The notes: a model not told the origin generated them from the letters alone. Numbered from the stretch's first letter, positions 38,628-47,806 are shown. The stretch: 64,000 nucleotides of DNA from an uncultured Burkholderiaceae bacterium (GCA_944390675.1 CALXQR010000003.1:1-64000); one strand, 5' to 3'. Numbers and translations: made by a program.

Positions 38628-39029
38628 TTAAGGAAGTTTTTCGTATTCTTCGTTGCTGACAGGTTCACACCATTCGTTTTTTACACCTTCAGCGGGCACT
38701 TCAATGGCGATGTGTTCAAACCAACTGTCTTTGGCGGCACCGTGCCAATGTTTGACTTCAGGCGCAATGTTGACGACATCGCCGGGGTGCAATTCTCGAG
38801 CTTCTTTGCCAAATTCCTGATACCACCCGCGGCCGGCTGTGACCAGAAGAATTTGTCCGCCTTTGTGGTGAATGTGCCAGTTGTTGCGGCAACCAGGTTC
38901 AAAGGTAACGTTGGCGGTCACCACGCCGCTTGTTGTCAGCATATTCAAGTAGCTTTGTCCCACGAAGTATTGCGCGTAAGCATCATTCTTAGGACCTTTT
39001 TTAAAGGGACCCAGTTTTTCGAAAGACAT
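38628..39029 (-). CDS. Cupin domain protein
   Basis: A 133-residue single-domain cupin. The first metal motif is visible as WHIHHKGGQILLVTAGRGW and the second as PGDVVNIAPEVKHWHGA. Small cupins of this type occur beside carboxymuconolactone decarboxylase-like and aldo/keto reductase genes, both of which occur elsewhere in this window. Reaction unknown. ATG at 39029 has AGGAG 7 bases upstream. It is divergent from the broken LysR gene, which may once have controlled it. Confidence 0.87.
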   Translation of the reverse strand: MSFEKLGPFKKGPKNDAYAQYFVGQSYLNMLTTSGVVTANVTFEPGCRNNWHIHHKGGQILLVTAGRGWYQEFGKEARELHPGDVVNIAPEVKHWHGAAKDSWFEHIAIEVPAEGVKNEWCEPVSNEEYEKLP

Positions 39030-39137
39030 TTCAATCTCCTATCGTTAAAAACTCTGTTATGCAGATTAGTTCGTTTTCGCTGATAGGACTTCCGCAAGAG
39101 TTGCAGAATCTTGCACAAAAAGCTCTGAAAGCAGATA

Positions 39138-39242
39138 GAAAAAAAAGTCCTGAGGGGGGGCTCAGGACTTAAGAATGCTCCGATAAGGGAGACACTTTGG
39201 ATTGGTGAGCAGCAGTATAAGGCGGTTAAATATTCGATACAA
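39138..39242 (-). ncRNA. Predicted ~70-nt RNA or attenuated leader upstream of the cupin gene
   Basis: On the minus strand TTGTAT (39237-39242) and TATACT (39214-39219) with a 17-base spacer make a good sigma-70 promoter; transcription would start near 39207. A perfect 10-bp terminator stem (39145-39154 with 39161-39170, loop of six C in the RNA) followed by eight T ends the transcript near 39138. No ORF fits between. The product is either a small RNA or a leader whose read-through would transcribe the cupin gene, 108 bases further on. Confidence 0.5.
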
Positions 39243-39278
39243 TGAAATAGTTTTGATCAATTAATTCAATTTTTCAGA

Positions 39279-40148
39279 ATGATTGAATTGGAAGACTTTA
39301 AAACCGTGTTGGCGGTGGTGGAGACGGGCGGTGTGTTGAAAGCCGCAGAAGTCCTGCATCGAGTGCCTTCTGCCGTGAGCATGCGGATTCAAAATTTAGA
39401 AAATCGCTTAAATACGAAGTTATTTGAAAAACAGGGCAGAAATATTTTCCCGACTTCACAAGCTTTGTCCTAAGCGGAGGATGCAAGAAAAATACTTGCG
39501 CAGGTACAGGTTGCAGAGAGCAAGATCACAAAAGATAGGCCCGGGGGAATTTTTCGGCTAGGCGCGACCGACAGTTTAGCGGGCACTCGGTTGAGCATTC
39601 CAATTTCTCGCTTGCTTAAGCGGTATCCGGAGATTGATTTTGAGCTCAAAGTCGCCTCCAGTGAAGAGATCGCAGAAGGCATTTTGCAAAGAAGATTGGA
39701 TGCCGGAATTCTGATTACTGAGGGCCGGGATGAGCGTTTTTCTCAGACCTCACTTTTTCGGGAAAAGCTTGTCATCATCGCAGAAAAAGGCAGCGCACCT
39801 ATTAAGGCAGCCTCGGATATTGTCGGGAAAACTATCTTAGCGTTTCACGTAACGAATACCTATCATGACCGATGTCTTGAATGGTTTTTGCGCGCGGGCA
39901 TGACACCCCGCCGCATCATTGAGTTGCCTTCTTATTCCGCCATTATCGGTTCCGTAAGAGCAGGATTAGGTGTGGCGGTTGTACCGCTTCATTGGCTGGA
40001 ACACTTTAAGTGTTTGGATATGGTTTCTGTGCACGATTTGCCCCAATCATTGGCTTATGTGCAGGTGGATTTTGTGCACCTGAAACAAAACACTTCACCT
40101 AATCTGAAGGCAATGCGGGCTGTTTTGAAAGAGATGCGGACAGATTGA
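39279..40148 (+). pseudogene. LysR-type regulator interrupted by one in-frame stop
   Basis: The 290-codon reading frame encodes a full LysR protein apart from a TAA at codon 65 (39471-39473). Before it: helix-turn-helix DFKTVLAVVETGGVLKAAEVLHRVPSAVSMRIQNLENRL. After it, in the same frame, the linker helix (AEDARKILAQVQVAESKITK) and the effector-binding domain (GIFRLGATDSLAG ... SVRAGLGVAVVPLHWLEH). No base was gained or lost; one substitution explains the break. The gene is probably inactivated recently, as the rest remains intact. A sequencing error or read-through cannot be excluded. The downstream part has a TTG start at 39591 but no DNA-binding domain. Confidence 0.85.
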
Positions 40149-40152
40149 AAAA

Positions 40153-40182
40153 AGCCTAAGTTTCTTCAAAAAAACTTAGGCT
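40153..40182 (-). terminator. Terminator of pyrF
   Basis: A perfect 11-bp stem (AGCCTAAGTTT, 40153-40163, with AAACTTAGGCT, 40172-40182) followed on the minus strand by TTTTTTC. It lies 16 bases after the pyrF stop and between convergent genes. Confidence 0.85.
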
Positions 40183-40198
40183 CTTGCCGAACAACCAT

Positions 40199-41023
40199 TT
40201 ATTTAGTCAAGCTTCTTGCCGCGTTGATCTTGTCGCGTGTTTCCTGCGCGACTCGGGCAGCGGCTTCTTTAAAATCTTCCGCTTTAGAAGCATACAAAAT
40301 GGCGCGGCTGGAGTTGATCATCATGCCGGTCATGTCTTTTGTTACGCCGGCGGTGACGCAGGCATTAATGTCGCCGCCTTGCGCGCCAACTCCCGGAACC
40401 AGCAAAGGCAAGTCGCCAACAATGGCGCGGACTGCCGCAATTTCGTTGGGATATGTGGCACCCACAACCAAACCAAGCTGACCATTTAAGTTCCAAGGAC
40501 CAGAGGCGAGTTCAGCAACACGCTGATAAATGGGTTTGCCGTCGACCTGGAGCATTTGAATGTCATTGCCGCCGGGATTGGAAGTGCGGCAAAGTAAAAT
40601 GGCGCCGCGGTCTTCATATTCCAAATAAGGCTGTACGGAGTCAAAACCCATGTAAGGAGAAAGTGTTACCGCGTCAGCCCCGTAACGCACGAAAGCTTCC
40701 TTGGCGTAGTGCTTGGCAGTCGAGCCGATATCACCGCGTTTGGAATCCAAAACAACGGGAATATCCGGGTGTTTTTCATGGATGAAATCAATGATGTCTT
40801 TGAGCTCGCCTTCGGCATCGCATGAGGCGAAATAAGCGATTTGAGGCTTGAATGCGCAGGCAAACTCTGCGGTGGCGTCCACAATAGCCGTGCAAAATTC
40901 AAAATAGGGATTTTTCTTTTCTTTGATACTGAGTGGGAAACGATCAAAATCCGGATCCAGACCGACACACAAAAGCGAGTTGCTTTGCGTCCAGCGGTTC
41001 TTTAATTTTTCAATAAACGTCAT
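40199..41023 (-). CDS. pyrF: Orotidine 5'-phosphate decarboxylase (type 2)
   Basis: A 274-residue enzyme making UMP from OMP, the last step of pyrimidine synthesis. It belongs to the longer type 2 group common in Betaproteobacteria: [14 protein letters not shown] near residue 18, catalytic [14 protein letters not shown] near 95, [15 protein letters not shown] and [12 protein letters not shown] near 217. ATG at 41023 has GGAGAGA upstream. Transcribed alone. Confidence 0.95.
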   Translation of the reverse strand: MTFIEKLKNRWTQSNSLLCVGLDPDFDRFPLSIKEKKNPYFEFCTAIVDATAEFACAFKPQIAYFASCDAEGELKDIIDFIHEKHPDIPVVLDSKRGDIGSTAKHYAKEAFVRYGADAVTLSPYMGFDSVQPYLEYEDRGAILLCRTSNPGGNDIQMLQVDGKPIYQRVAELASGPWNLNGQLGLVVGATYPNEIAAVRAIVGDLPLLVPGVGAQGGDINACVTAGVTKDMTGMMINSSRAILYASKAEDFKEAAARVAQETRDKINAARSLTK

Positions 41024-41229
41024 TGATCTCTCCAAAAAATTCTTCCCGAAAATTGTACTTGAGACACCGAAACTTGCCTACTTTAATCGAATTTTTGCCC
41101 ATAGGGAAAAAGTATCGAGTTGAAAGCCAAAAAGTATTTGACGCTGATTAATAACGGTTTTTATACTCAGATGCTGTTTTTAGAAGTATTTTTTTCCAAG
41201 GGATACTTTGGGTTAATAGAGGTTAATTC

Positions 41230-41895
41230 GTGAACGCTGCGTTGGAGCTTTTTGTTGATTCTTTTTGGGATATTCTGCTGCCTGGTTTATTGGTCACGAT
41301 CCCTCTGACGGCGATTTCTTTTTCGTTTGCTCTGATCATCGCCGTTATCGTCGCGTTGATTCAATTTGCCGGCGTGCCTGTGTTGTCTCAAATCGCGCGC
41401 TTTTATATTTGGATTATTCGCGGCACGCCTCTTCTTGTGCAGCTTTTTATCGTTTTTTATGGTCTGCCTCATGTCGGCATTTTGATTGATCCCTTCGTGG
41501 CGGCCGTTGTTGTGTTTTCAATCAATGAAGGCGCTTATTGTTCTGAAACCATGCGCGCGGCGCTGGAATCGGTGCCCAAGGGACAGCTTGAGGCCGGACT
41601 TTGCGCAGGGATGAGTTGGGGGCAGACGATTCGCCGAATTGTTTTGCCGCAGGCATTTCGAACGGCATTTCCCACTTTAGGCAATTCTTTGATTTCAATG
41701 GTTAAAGACACATCGCTTGCGGCCAATATCACGGTGACAGAAATGTTCATGACCACCCAGCGTATTGTGGCGAGAACCTATGAGCCGTTACTTTTGTATG
41801 TTGAAGTGGGCCTCATTTACTTAATCTTTTGCACTGTGCTCACGAAGCTTCAAACAAGCGGTGAAAAACGTCTGCAGCGTTACGGTAAGCGTTAG
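41230..41895 (+). CDS. Polar amino-acid ABC importer permease
   Basis: A 221-residue HisM/GlnP-type permease with five membrane segments. The family segment [19 protein letters not shown] lies near residue 60 and the EAA loop KGQLEAGLCAGMSWGQTIRRIVLPQA near 118. A single permease gene implies a homodimer. Start is GTG at 41230 with AGAGG upstream. It heads a permease-ATPase-binding protein operon. The precise amino acid is unknown; cystine or glutamine-type systems share this layout. Confidence 0.9.
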   Translation: MNAALELFVDSFWDILLPGLLVTIPLTAISFSFALIIAVIVALIQFAGVPVLSQIARFYIWIIRGTPLLVQLFIVFYGLPHVGILIDPFVAAVVVFSINEGAYCSETMRAALESVPKGQLEAGLCAGMSWGQTIRRIVLPQAFRTAFPTLGNSLISMVKDTSLAANITVTEMFMTTQRIVARTYEPLLLYVEVGLIYLIFCTVLTKLQTSGEKRLQRYGKR

Positions 41896-41913
41896 AGCTT
41901 TTCGGGTGAAGAA

Positions 41914-42660
41914 ATGATTGAAGTGAAGAATTTGCACAAGTCGTTTGGAGAGCTTGAGGTTATCAAGGGAGTTGATCTTCGGATTGAGAAGGGAGACGTG
42001 ATTTCCATTATCGGGCCGAGCGGATCGGGTAAAACAACTTTGCTGCGCTGCATGAACTTTTTGGAAAAAGCTGATGTCGGCATGATGACTTTTGATGGAA
42101 AAAGTTATGACATGAGCCGCATGCATCGGCAGGATATTTTGGCTATTCGAAAGAAAACGGCTTTCGTTTTTCAAAATTACAACCTTTTTTTTAATAAAAC
42201 CGCTTTGGAAAATGTCACAGAAGGACTGATTGTCGGTCGCGGGATGCCAAAAAATAAGGCTCAAGAAATCGGTCAAGCACTTTTAAAAAGAGTGGGGTTG
42301 GAAAATAGACAGGATTACTACCCGTCGGAGCTTTCAGGCGGCCAGCAACAGCGAGTAGCCATTGCGCGAGCGTTGGCTGCGGAGCCTGAAATTATTTATT
42401 TTGATGAACCGACTTCCGCCTTGGATCCCGAGTTGACGCAAGGAATCTTAACTTTGATGCGTGAAATGGCCGAAGACGGTATGACGATGCTTGTGGTGAC
42501 GCATGAGATGAGTTTCGCGCGCAATGTGGCCAATAAAGTTTGGTTTATGGACAACGGCATAATGGTTGAAAGCGGAAACGCCAAAGAATTTTTCGATAAT
42601 CCCCAGGATTTGAGAACAAAAGCTTTTTTGAGAATGACTGAAGAGTCAACCGAAAAATAA
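41914..42660 (+). CDS. Polar amino-acid ABC importer ATP-binding protein
   Basis: A 248-residue ATPase of the GlnQ/HisP group. Walker A GPSGSGKT near residue 33, Q-loop VFQNYNLF near 87, signature [16 protein letters not shown] near 140 and Walker [15 protein letters not shown] near 163, then VVTHEMSFA. It drives import through the upstream permease with which it forms a transporter. Confidence 0.93.
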   Translation: MIEVKNLHKSFGELEVIKGVDLRIEKGDVISIIGPSGSGKTTLLRCMNFLEKADVGMMTFDGKSYDMSRMHRQDILAIRKKTAFVFQNYNLFFNKTALENVTEGLIVGRGMPKNKAQEIGQALLKRVGLENRQDYYPSELSGGQQQRVAIARALAAEPEIIYFDEPTSALDPELTQGILTLMREMAEDGMTMLVVTHEMSFARNVANKVWFMDNGIMVESGNAKEFFDNPQDLRTKAFLRMTEESTEK

Positions 42661-42678
42661 TTTTTAGGAACAAAAATC

Positions 42679-43512
42679 ATGATGAATCGACGCACTTTTC
42701 AATTGGCGCTGTCAGCCGCTGTTATCGCAGCGGTGATGGGTATGAGCGGATGCTCTAAAGAAGAGCCCGCACAAGCGCAAACGCAGGCGTCTTCCGCCGC
42801 GCAGGATCTCTTGGAGCAAATTCGCGCCAAGGGAGAAATTGTCATTGCGACGGAAGGAACCTGGTCGCCGTGGACTTTTCATGACAAAGAGGGAAAACTC
42901 ACAGGCTATGACATTGAAGTGGGTCGCCTCATTGCTCAAAAACTGGGCGTGAAGCCGCAGTTTGTCGAAGGCAAATGGGACGGACTCTTGGCGGGTATTT
43001 CAGCGGGTCGCTACGACATCATGATCAATGGTGTGGATATGACGCCTGAAAGACAGAAAGCCTACCGTTTTACTGAGCCGTATGCGTACAACCGCACGGT
43101 TGTAATGGTTTCTGCGCAAAATAACTCCATTAAATCGATGCAGGACTTAAAGGGGAAGGTGACGGCCAATACGATTTCGAGCACCTATGCGGAAATCGCA
43201 GAAAAATACGGCGCGAAAGTTGACGGCGTGGATGATCTCAACCAAACGTTTGAACTTTTACTGAGCGGCCGAATTGATGCGACGCTTAACGCCGAAGTTG
43301 TGTACTACGACTACATGAAGGTGCATCCTCAAGCGGCTATCAAAATTGCTGCGATTGATGAGCAGGTAACGTCCGTTGGTATTCCGCTCAAAAAAGAAGG
43401 CACTGAAAAACTTCAGACTGAACTCAATAAGATTTTGTCTGATCTGAGAAGCTCAGGTGAGTTGACGAAACTTTCGAATCAATTCTTCGGAACGGATATT
43501 TCTAAAAAATAG
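42679..43512 (+). CDS. Polar amino-acid ABC importer binding lipoprotein
   Basis: A 277-residue family 3 solute-binding protein. Residues 1-24 are a signal peptide ending in GMSGC, which fits a lipobox with acylated Cys; a Gln/Ala linker follows. Binding-fold motifs: GTWSPWTFHDKEGKLTGYDIEVG near 60, WDGLLAGISAGRYDIMINGVDMTPERQKA near 110. ATG at 42679 (followed by a second ATG) has AGGAAC upstream. It is anchored in the periplasm and feeds the two preceding subunits. Confidence 0.9.
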   Translation: MMNRRTFQLALSAAVIAAVMGMSGCSKEEPAQAQTQASSAAQDLLEQIRAKGEIVIATEGTWSPWTFHDKEGKLTGYDIEVGRLIAQKLGVKPQFVEGKWDGLLAGISAGRYDIMINGVDMTPERQKAYRFTEPYAYNRTVVMVSAQNNSIKSMQDLKGKVTANTISSTYAEIAEKYGAKVDGVDDLNQTFELLLSGRIDATLNAEVVYYDYMKVHPQAAIKIAAIDEQVTSVGIPLKKEGTEKLQTELNKILSDLRSSGELTKLSNQFFGTDISKK

Positions 43513-43523
43513 TTGACGCGGAT

Positions 43524-43544
43524 GGAGGTCTCAAGAAGACCTCC
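43524..43544 (+). terminator. Hairpin after the amino-acid importer operon
   Basis: A perfect 8-bp stem (GGAGGTCT, 43524-43531, with AGACCTCC, 43537-43544) and a 5-base loop, without a U tract. It may end the ABC operon partly or occlude ribosome entry, since its left arm resembles a Shine-Dalgarno sequence. Confidence 0.5.
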
Positions 43545-43563
43545 TATCCTATATGGGCAATTG

Positions 43564-44376
43564 ATGGCTTTAAGAGTTGAAAAAAGTATTCCAACAAAAG
43601 ACGGCTTGGCTTTGCCGATGATCGGTTTTGGTACCTGGAGTCTGAGAGGCCAGGAGTGTGTACAAGCCGTCCGTTGCGCTCTTGATTGCGGCTATCGCTT
43701 AATAGACACCGCTTCTTTTTATGGAAACGAAAAGGATGTTGGTTTAGCAGTCGGACAATCCGGCATTGATCGCCAGAAAATAATTGTTCAGACGAAACTC
43801 TATCCCAATCAATATGCTCAGGCCGATAAGGCGATTGATGAGGCACTAAGAAAATTAGATATCGATTACATCGATGTTATGATACTGCACCATCCGGCTG
43901 TCAACGATGTTGCCGCCTATCATGCGATTGAACGAGTGATTGACGAAGGAAAGGTTCGGGCGGCAGGCATTTCCTGTTACTACATTAGTGAGAGCAGTCG
44001 ATTTTTGTCCAGGGTGAGTAAAAAGCCCATTCTGATTCAAAATGAGATTCATCCGTTTTATCAGGACACGGCAGTCATAGAACACATCCAAGCATTAGGC
44101 ATCTCAGTGCAAAGCTGGTATCCGTTTGGCGGTCGCGGCTACGCGGGAGAACTTTTTAAAAACCCCACGTTGTTGGAAATAGCCAATCATCACAACAAAA
44201 GTGCGGCTCAAGTTGTTCTTCGCTGGCACATTCAGCGGGCGGTGGCTGTGATACCCGGCTCAAGCAATCCGAGGCATATTGAGGAAAACAGAGAGATTTT
44301 CGATTTTGAGCTCAATGACGAAGAAATGAGGCTTATAGCCGGTCTCGATAGGTCAGAAAAACACGATTGGTACTAA
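43564..44376 (+). CDS. Aldo/keto reductase
   Basis: A 270-residue NADPH-dependent aldo/keto reductase of the DkgA-like group. Catalytic tetrad residues appear in DTASFYGNE (Asp and Tyr, near residue 46), IIVQTKLYP (Lys, near 78) and MILHHPAVND (His, near 110). The NADPH-binding end IPGSSNPRHIEENREIFDFEL is typical. ATG at 43564 fits the family start; the Shine-Dalgarno is poor. Substrate unknown. Confidence 0.9.
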   Translation: MALRVEKSIPTKDGLALPMIGFGTWSLRGQECVQAVRCALDCGYRLIDTASFYGNEKDVGLAVGQSGIDRQKIIVQTKLYPNQYAQADKAIDEALRKLDIDYIDVMILHHPAVNDVAAYHAIERVIDEGKVRAAGISCYYISESSRFLSRVSKKPILIQNEIHPFYQDTAVIEHIQALGISVQSWYPFGGRGYAGELFKNPTLLEIANHHNKSAAQVVLRWHIQRAVAVIPGSSNPRHIEENREIFDFELNDEEMRLIAGLDRSEKHDWY

Positions 44377-44389
44377 ACAGTTTTGCGTA

Positions 44390-44418
44390 TTGGAGAACGA
44401 TTTTGCTTCGTGTTAAAC
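44390..44418 (+). promoter_or_regulatory. Probable promoter of the trp leader
   Basis: TTGGAG (44390-44395), a 17-base spacer and TTAAAC (44413-44418) lie about 30 bases before the leader peptide start, giving a short leader as in known trp attenuators. No TrpR-like palindrome was seen over it. Confidence 0.5.
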
Positions 44419-44447
44419 TCCGATAAACCGAATTTAAGGTCATTACG

Positions 44448-44495
44448 ATGAACGTTGCTTATTTAACCTCCCATTCTTGGTGGTGGCACTCCTAA
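44448..44495 (+). CDS. trpL: trp operon leader peptide
   Basis: A 15-codon ORF encoding MNVAYLTSHSWWWHS, with three consecutive Trp codons (44478-44486), a ribosome-binding site AAGGT before its ATG, and a position 125 bases before trpB. When charged tRNA-Trp is scarce the ribosome stalls at the Trp codons and so controls folding of the RNA that follows. Confidence 0.93.
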   Translation: MNVAYLTSHSWWWHS

Positions 44496-44562
44496 AAGCG
44501 GGTGCCTGAGGTTGTTGCAACAATTTTTGAACCCGCCTTAATCAGAGCGGGTTTATTGTTTT
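44485..44562 (+). promoter_or_regulatory. Tryptophan transcription attenuator
   Basis: Mutually exclusive hairpins are visible. Region 1 GGCAC (44485-44489, within the Trp codons) pairs region 2 GTGCC (44502-44506). Region 2 GCGGGT (44498-44503) can instead pair region 3 ACCCGC (44531-44536) as antiterminator. Region 3 AACCCGC (44530-44536) pairs region 4 GCGGGTT (44547-44553) as the terminator, followed by TATTGTTTT. Stalling at the Trp codons frees region 2, so trpB is transcribed only when tryptophan is short. Confidence 0.92.
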
Positions 44563-44619
44563 ATCCCCATTCTCCAAACGAATAAGTCCGCCCGGTTAAG
44601 AAAACTTTAGGAGCGACTT

Positions 44620-45870
44620 ATGTCTCATTTGAATCCTTTCTTTGGAAACTTTGGCGGTCAATATGTTTCCGAGGCTCTGCTGCCGGCACTAAAACAGCTT
44701 GAAGAAGAATTTTGCAAGGCAAAAGATGATCCCGCGTTTGAGGCTGAATTTCAATCGCTTTTGAGAAGCTACGCAGGCCGTCCGACACCGCTTACGCTCT
44801 GTCGCAACCTGACGCGCGGCACTCGCACCAAAATTTATTTGAAGCGCGAGGATCTTCTGCACGGCGGCGCGCACAAGACCAATCAGGTTTTGGGTCAGGT
44901 GCTGTTAGCCCAACGCATGGGAAAGACGCGCATTATTGCCGAAACGGGGGCCGGACAGCATGGCGTGGCGACAGCGTTAGCCTGCGCGCTCATGGGTTTT
45001 GACTGCACGATTTACATGGGTGCTAAGGATGTTGAGCGACAAAAGCCTAACGTTTTCCGAATGGAGCTGATGGGGGCGAAGGTTGTGCCTGTTACTGCGG
45101 GTTCGGCAACGCTTAAAGAAGCCTGCGAATCGGCGTTGGATGACTGGGTTAAAAACGTCGATACTACCCACTATCTTTTGGGGACCGCTGCTGGGCCTCA
45201 TCCATTCCCGACTATAGTGAGGGAATTCCAAAAGGTGATTGGGGAAGAAGCGAAAAAGCAATTTTTAGAGGCCGAAAAGGTACTTCCGGATGCAGTAATT
45301 GCCTGTGTGGGTGGCGGCTCCAATGCAATTGGCCTCTTTAATGACTTTATTGAAGAGAAAGATGTCGCGTTGATCGGTGTAGAGCCGGCAGGTTTAGGGA
45401 TCTCAAGCGGAAAACATGGCTGCGTGCTGCAGCAAGGTAAAGAAGGAGTGTTCTTTGGAGCGAATTCGCTCAATATGGTCAATGAGAAGGGCGAAATCGA
45501 AGAGTCTTATTCAATTGCCGCCGGTCTTGATTTTCCGTCCGTTGGACCTCAGCACTGCTACCTGCAGGCAACGGGGCGCGCGACGTATGTTGGAGCGACA
45601 GACGTGGAAGCTTTGCACGCTTTCATGCTTTTGAGCCTTGAAGAAGGGATTATTCCTGCGTTGGAAAGTTCACACGCTTTGGCTTATGCCATGAAACTTG
45701 CCAAGGAAAATCCTGAACGAGAACAAAAATTGATCGTGAATTTGTCCGGCAGAGGCGACAAGGACATCTTCCAGGTCTATGAACGTTTTAAAAAAGAAGG
45801 TATTTTGTTTGATGGTCACCTCACCAAAGAATCGTTAAAACTTTTTGAGGAAAAGTACGATTTGGTTTAG
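44620..45870 (+). CDS. trpB: Tryptophan synthase beta chain
   Basis: A 416-residue PLP enzyme joining indole and serine to tryptophan. The PLP lysine is in [12 protein letters not shown] near residue 90, the phosphate loop is [10 protein letters not shown] near 236, indole-channel and substrate parts include AETGAGQHG near 112 and the late [10 protein letters not shown]. It is the standard TrpB1 form that pairs with TrpA. No trpA, trpF or other trp gene is adjacent: trpB stands alone between its attenuator and a terminator. AGGAGCGAC precedes the ATG. Confidence 0.96.
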   Translation: MSHLNPFFGNFGGQYVSEALLPALKQLEEEFCKAKDDPAFEAEFQSLLRSYAGRPTPLTLCRNLTRGTRTKIYLKREDLLHGGAHKTNQVLGQVLLAQRMGKTRIIAETGAGQHGVATALACALMGFDCTIYMGAKDVERQKPNVFRMELMGAKVVPVTAGSATLKEACESALDDWVKNVDTTHYLLGTAAGPHPFPTIVREFQKVIGEEAKKQFLEAEKVLPDAVIACVGGGSNAIGLFNDFIEEKDVALIGVEPAGLGISSGKHGCVLQQGKEGVFFGANSLNMVNEKGEIEESYSIAAGLDFPSVGPQHCYLQATGRATYVGATDVEALHAFMLLSLEEGIIPALESSHALAYAMKLAKENPEREQKLIVNLSGRGDKDIFQVYERFKKEGILFDGHLTKESLKLFEEKYDLV

Positions 45871-45882
45871 TGAGTTATTAAA

Positions 45883-45909
45883 AAGGGCGATCGGAATAGG
45901 ATCGCCCTT
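45883..45909. terminator. Bidirectional terminator after trpB
   Basis: A perfect 10-bp stem (AAGGGCGATC, 45883-45892, with GATCGCCCTT, 45900-45909) between convergent trpB and the rhodanese gene. Confidence 0.85.
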
Positions 45910-45928
45910 AAAATTGCGAACTAAAAAA

Positions 45929-46369
45929 TTATTTTTTCGGAGCGTTTTCAAGCGGATAAGGCCACTGCAAAATGCCATACATGTTGTAGACGTGTTTGTA
46001 GCCCGTAGCCACTAAAATTTTTGCGGCATTTTCCGCTCGCACGCCGCTTCGGCAATGAACCAATACTTTTTGGTTGAAGTCTGGTGCCGCGGTTAATTTT
46101 GCGCCGACTTTAAGAGCCGGCAGGGGAACATTGACCGATCCCTTGATGAAGCCTTCTGTGATGCGTTCCATGGGGCTTCGCACGTCAATGACTACGACAC
46201 CGTCAGCAATCATTTCTTTAGCGACCGACGGAATGACTTTTTGGTACGCAGGATCGGAAAAGGTGAGCGGGGTGGCCGGTTGCGGCTCTACAGGTTCAAG
46301 CGCATGAGAGAGGCCTGTCAGCAAAAAAGAACCGAGGATAACGGAAAGACAAAAACTGCGACGCATCAT
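45929..46369 (-). CDS. Exported rhodanese-domain protein
   Basis: A 146-residue periplasmic rhodanese. Residues 1-23 are a signal peptide (LSVILGSFLLTGLSHA). The rhodanese fold follows, with VVIDVRSPMERITEGFIKGSVNVPL and the active-site loop HCRSGVRAENAA, in which the catalytic Cys is present. Single-domain periplasmic rhodaneses carry sulfane sulfur; the acceptor here is unknown. Confidence 0.9.
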   Translation of the reverse strand: MMRRSFCLSVILGSFLLTGLSHALEPVEPQPATPLTFSDPAYQKVIPSVAKEMIADGVVVIDVRSPMERITEGFIKGSVNVPLPALKVGAKLTAAPDFNQKVLVHCRSGVRAENAAKILVATGYKHVYNMYGILQWPYPLENAPKK

Positions 46370-46415
46370 TGGCTCCCAAAGTTGAATGCAAACACTATAC
46401 GCCTTTCAAAAAGAA

Positions 46416-46438
46416 AGGCAGCGCCTAAAACGCTGCCT
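46416..46438 (-). terminator. Terminator of dctA
   Basis: An 8-bp stem (AGGCAGCG, 46416-46423, with CGCTGCCT, 46431-46438) followed on the minus strand by TTCTTTTTG. It lies 16 bases after the dctA stop. Confidence 0.8.
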
Positions 46439-46453
46439 CTCTCTGAGCGGTGT

Positions 46454-47806
46454 TTAACGATTGGTGTAATCGTCAATCGGGATGTATTTCAATTCCTGCG
46501 TATCGCGGAAAACTTTGGGTTCGGGTAACTGGGGCATTTCGGGAATCTTCGCGTCGGACTTGCCCAAAACGCTGTGCAGTTTTTCTTCGTCGAGTTCTTT
46601 GCACCACTTGCCCACCACAATCGTGGCGATACCGTTGCCGATGATGTTGGTCAAGGCGCGGGCTTCAGACATGAAGCGGTCGATACCGAGAATCAAAGCA
46701 AGGCCTGCGACAGGAACATGACCCACAGCCGAAAGGGTAGCGGCCAGAACAATGAAGCCCGAACCCGTGACGCCTGCAGCGCCCTTACTCGTGAGTAAAA
46801 GTACTGCCAAAAGGGTCAATTCCTGCATCAACGTCATTTCTACGTCACAGGCTTGTGCGATAAACACCGCTGCCATTGTGAGGTAAATGGCTGTGCCGTC
46901 AAGGTTAAAGGAGTAACCTGTCGGGACCACCAAGCCCACCACAGATTTGCTCACGCCCGCTTTTTCAAGCTTATCCATGATCTTGGGCAGCGCGGATTCA
47001 GAAGAAGACGTGCCCAACACGATGAGAAGCTCTTCTTTGATGTAGCAGATGTATTTCCAAACGGAAAAACCTGCGTAGCGGCAAATGGCACCCAGCACAA
47101 CGAAAATAAAGAGCAGGCAGGTGAGATAGAACGTGCCCATTAGCTCGGCCAAAGGCAGAAGCGATTGGACACCGTATTTGCCGATCGTAAAGGCCATGGC
47201 GCCAAACGCACCGATTGGGGCGACCTTCATGATCATGTTGACGATTTGGAAAAGGATCTGAGAGCTCTTTTCAATCACGTCAAAGACCAGGGTGCCGCGG
47301 CCGCCGAATTGGTGAAGGGCGATACCAAAGAGAATGGAGAAAAAGAGCACCTGAAGAATGTTGCCTTCGGCAAAAGCGCTCACGACCGTGTTTGGGATGA
47401 TGTTCATGATGAACTGAGCGGTCGATTCCATTTTGTCGCCGGAGGTGTAAACCGCGACAGACCCCGCGTCAAGCGTTGCCGGGTCAATGTGCATACCGCG
47501 GCCTGGGCCAAAGGTGTTTACAAGAATGAGGCCGACAATCAGCGCGATGGTGCTTACCACTTCAAAGTAAAGAATGGCAAGGCCGCCGGTTTTGCCGACT
47601 TTTTTCATATCTTCCATGCCGGCGATGCCCGTGACAACTGTGCAGAAAATCACCGGGGCGATGATCATTTTGATTAATTTGATGAAGCCGTCACCGAACG
47701 GTTTCATGGAGGCGCCCAATTCCGGGTAGAAATAGCCCAGCAAAACGCCGATGATGATCGCGCAGATCACTTGGAAGTACAGAACTTTATAGATAGGTTT
47801 TTTCAT
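46454..47806 (-). CDS. dctA: C4-dicarboxylate:cation symporter DctA
   Basis: A 450-residue inner-membrane symporter of the DAACS family importing succinate, fumarate and malate. Family signs: [18 protein letters not shown] near residue 50, the serine-rich hairpin [14 protein letters not shown] near 274, [21 protein letters not shown] near 300 and [23 protein letters not shown] near 385. The [13 protein letters not shown] stretch is typical of DctA rather than GltP. C4-dicarboxylates are major substrates in asaccharolytic gut Burkholderiales. No dctBD-type regulators are adjacent. Confidence 0.93.
   Translation of the reverse strand: MKKPIYKVLYFQVICAIIIGVLLGYFYPELGASMKPFGDGFIKLIKMIIAPVIFCTVVTGIAGMEDMKKVGKTGGLAILYFEVVSTIALIVGLILVNTFGPGRGMHIDPATLDAGSVAVYTSGDKMESTAQFIMNIIPNTVVSAFAEGNILQVLFFSILFGIALHQFGGRGTLVFDVIEKSSQILFQIVNMIMKVAPIGAFGAMAFTIGKYGVQSLLPLAELMGTFYLTCLLFIFVVLGAICRYAGFSVWKYICYIKEELLIVLGTSSSESALPKIMDKLEKAGVSKSVVGLVVPTGYSFNLDGTAIYLTMAAVFIAQACDVEMTLMQELTLLAVLLLTSKGAAGVTGSGFIVLAATLSAVGHVPVAGLALILGIDRFMSEARALTNIIGNGIATIVVGKWCKELDEEKLHSVLGKSDAKIPEMPQLPEPKVFRDTQELKYIPIDDYTNR

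Noticed and set aside
39591..40148. A separate shorter gene for the LysR effector-domain part
   Set aside because: It is in the same frame as the upstream helix-turn-helix part, starts with TTG without a good ribosome-binding site, and lacks a DNA-binding domain; a nonsense-interrupted LysR gene explains it better.
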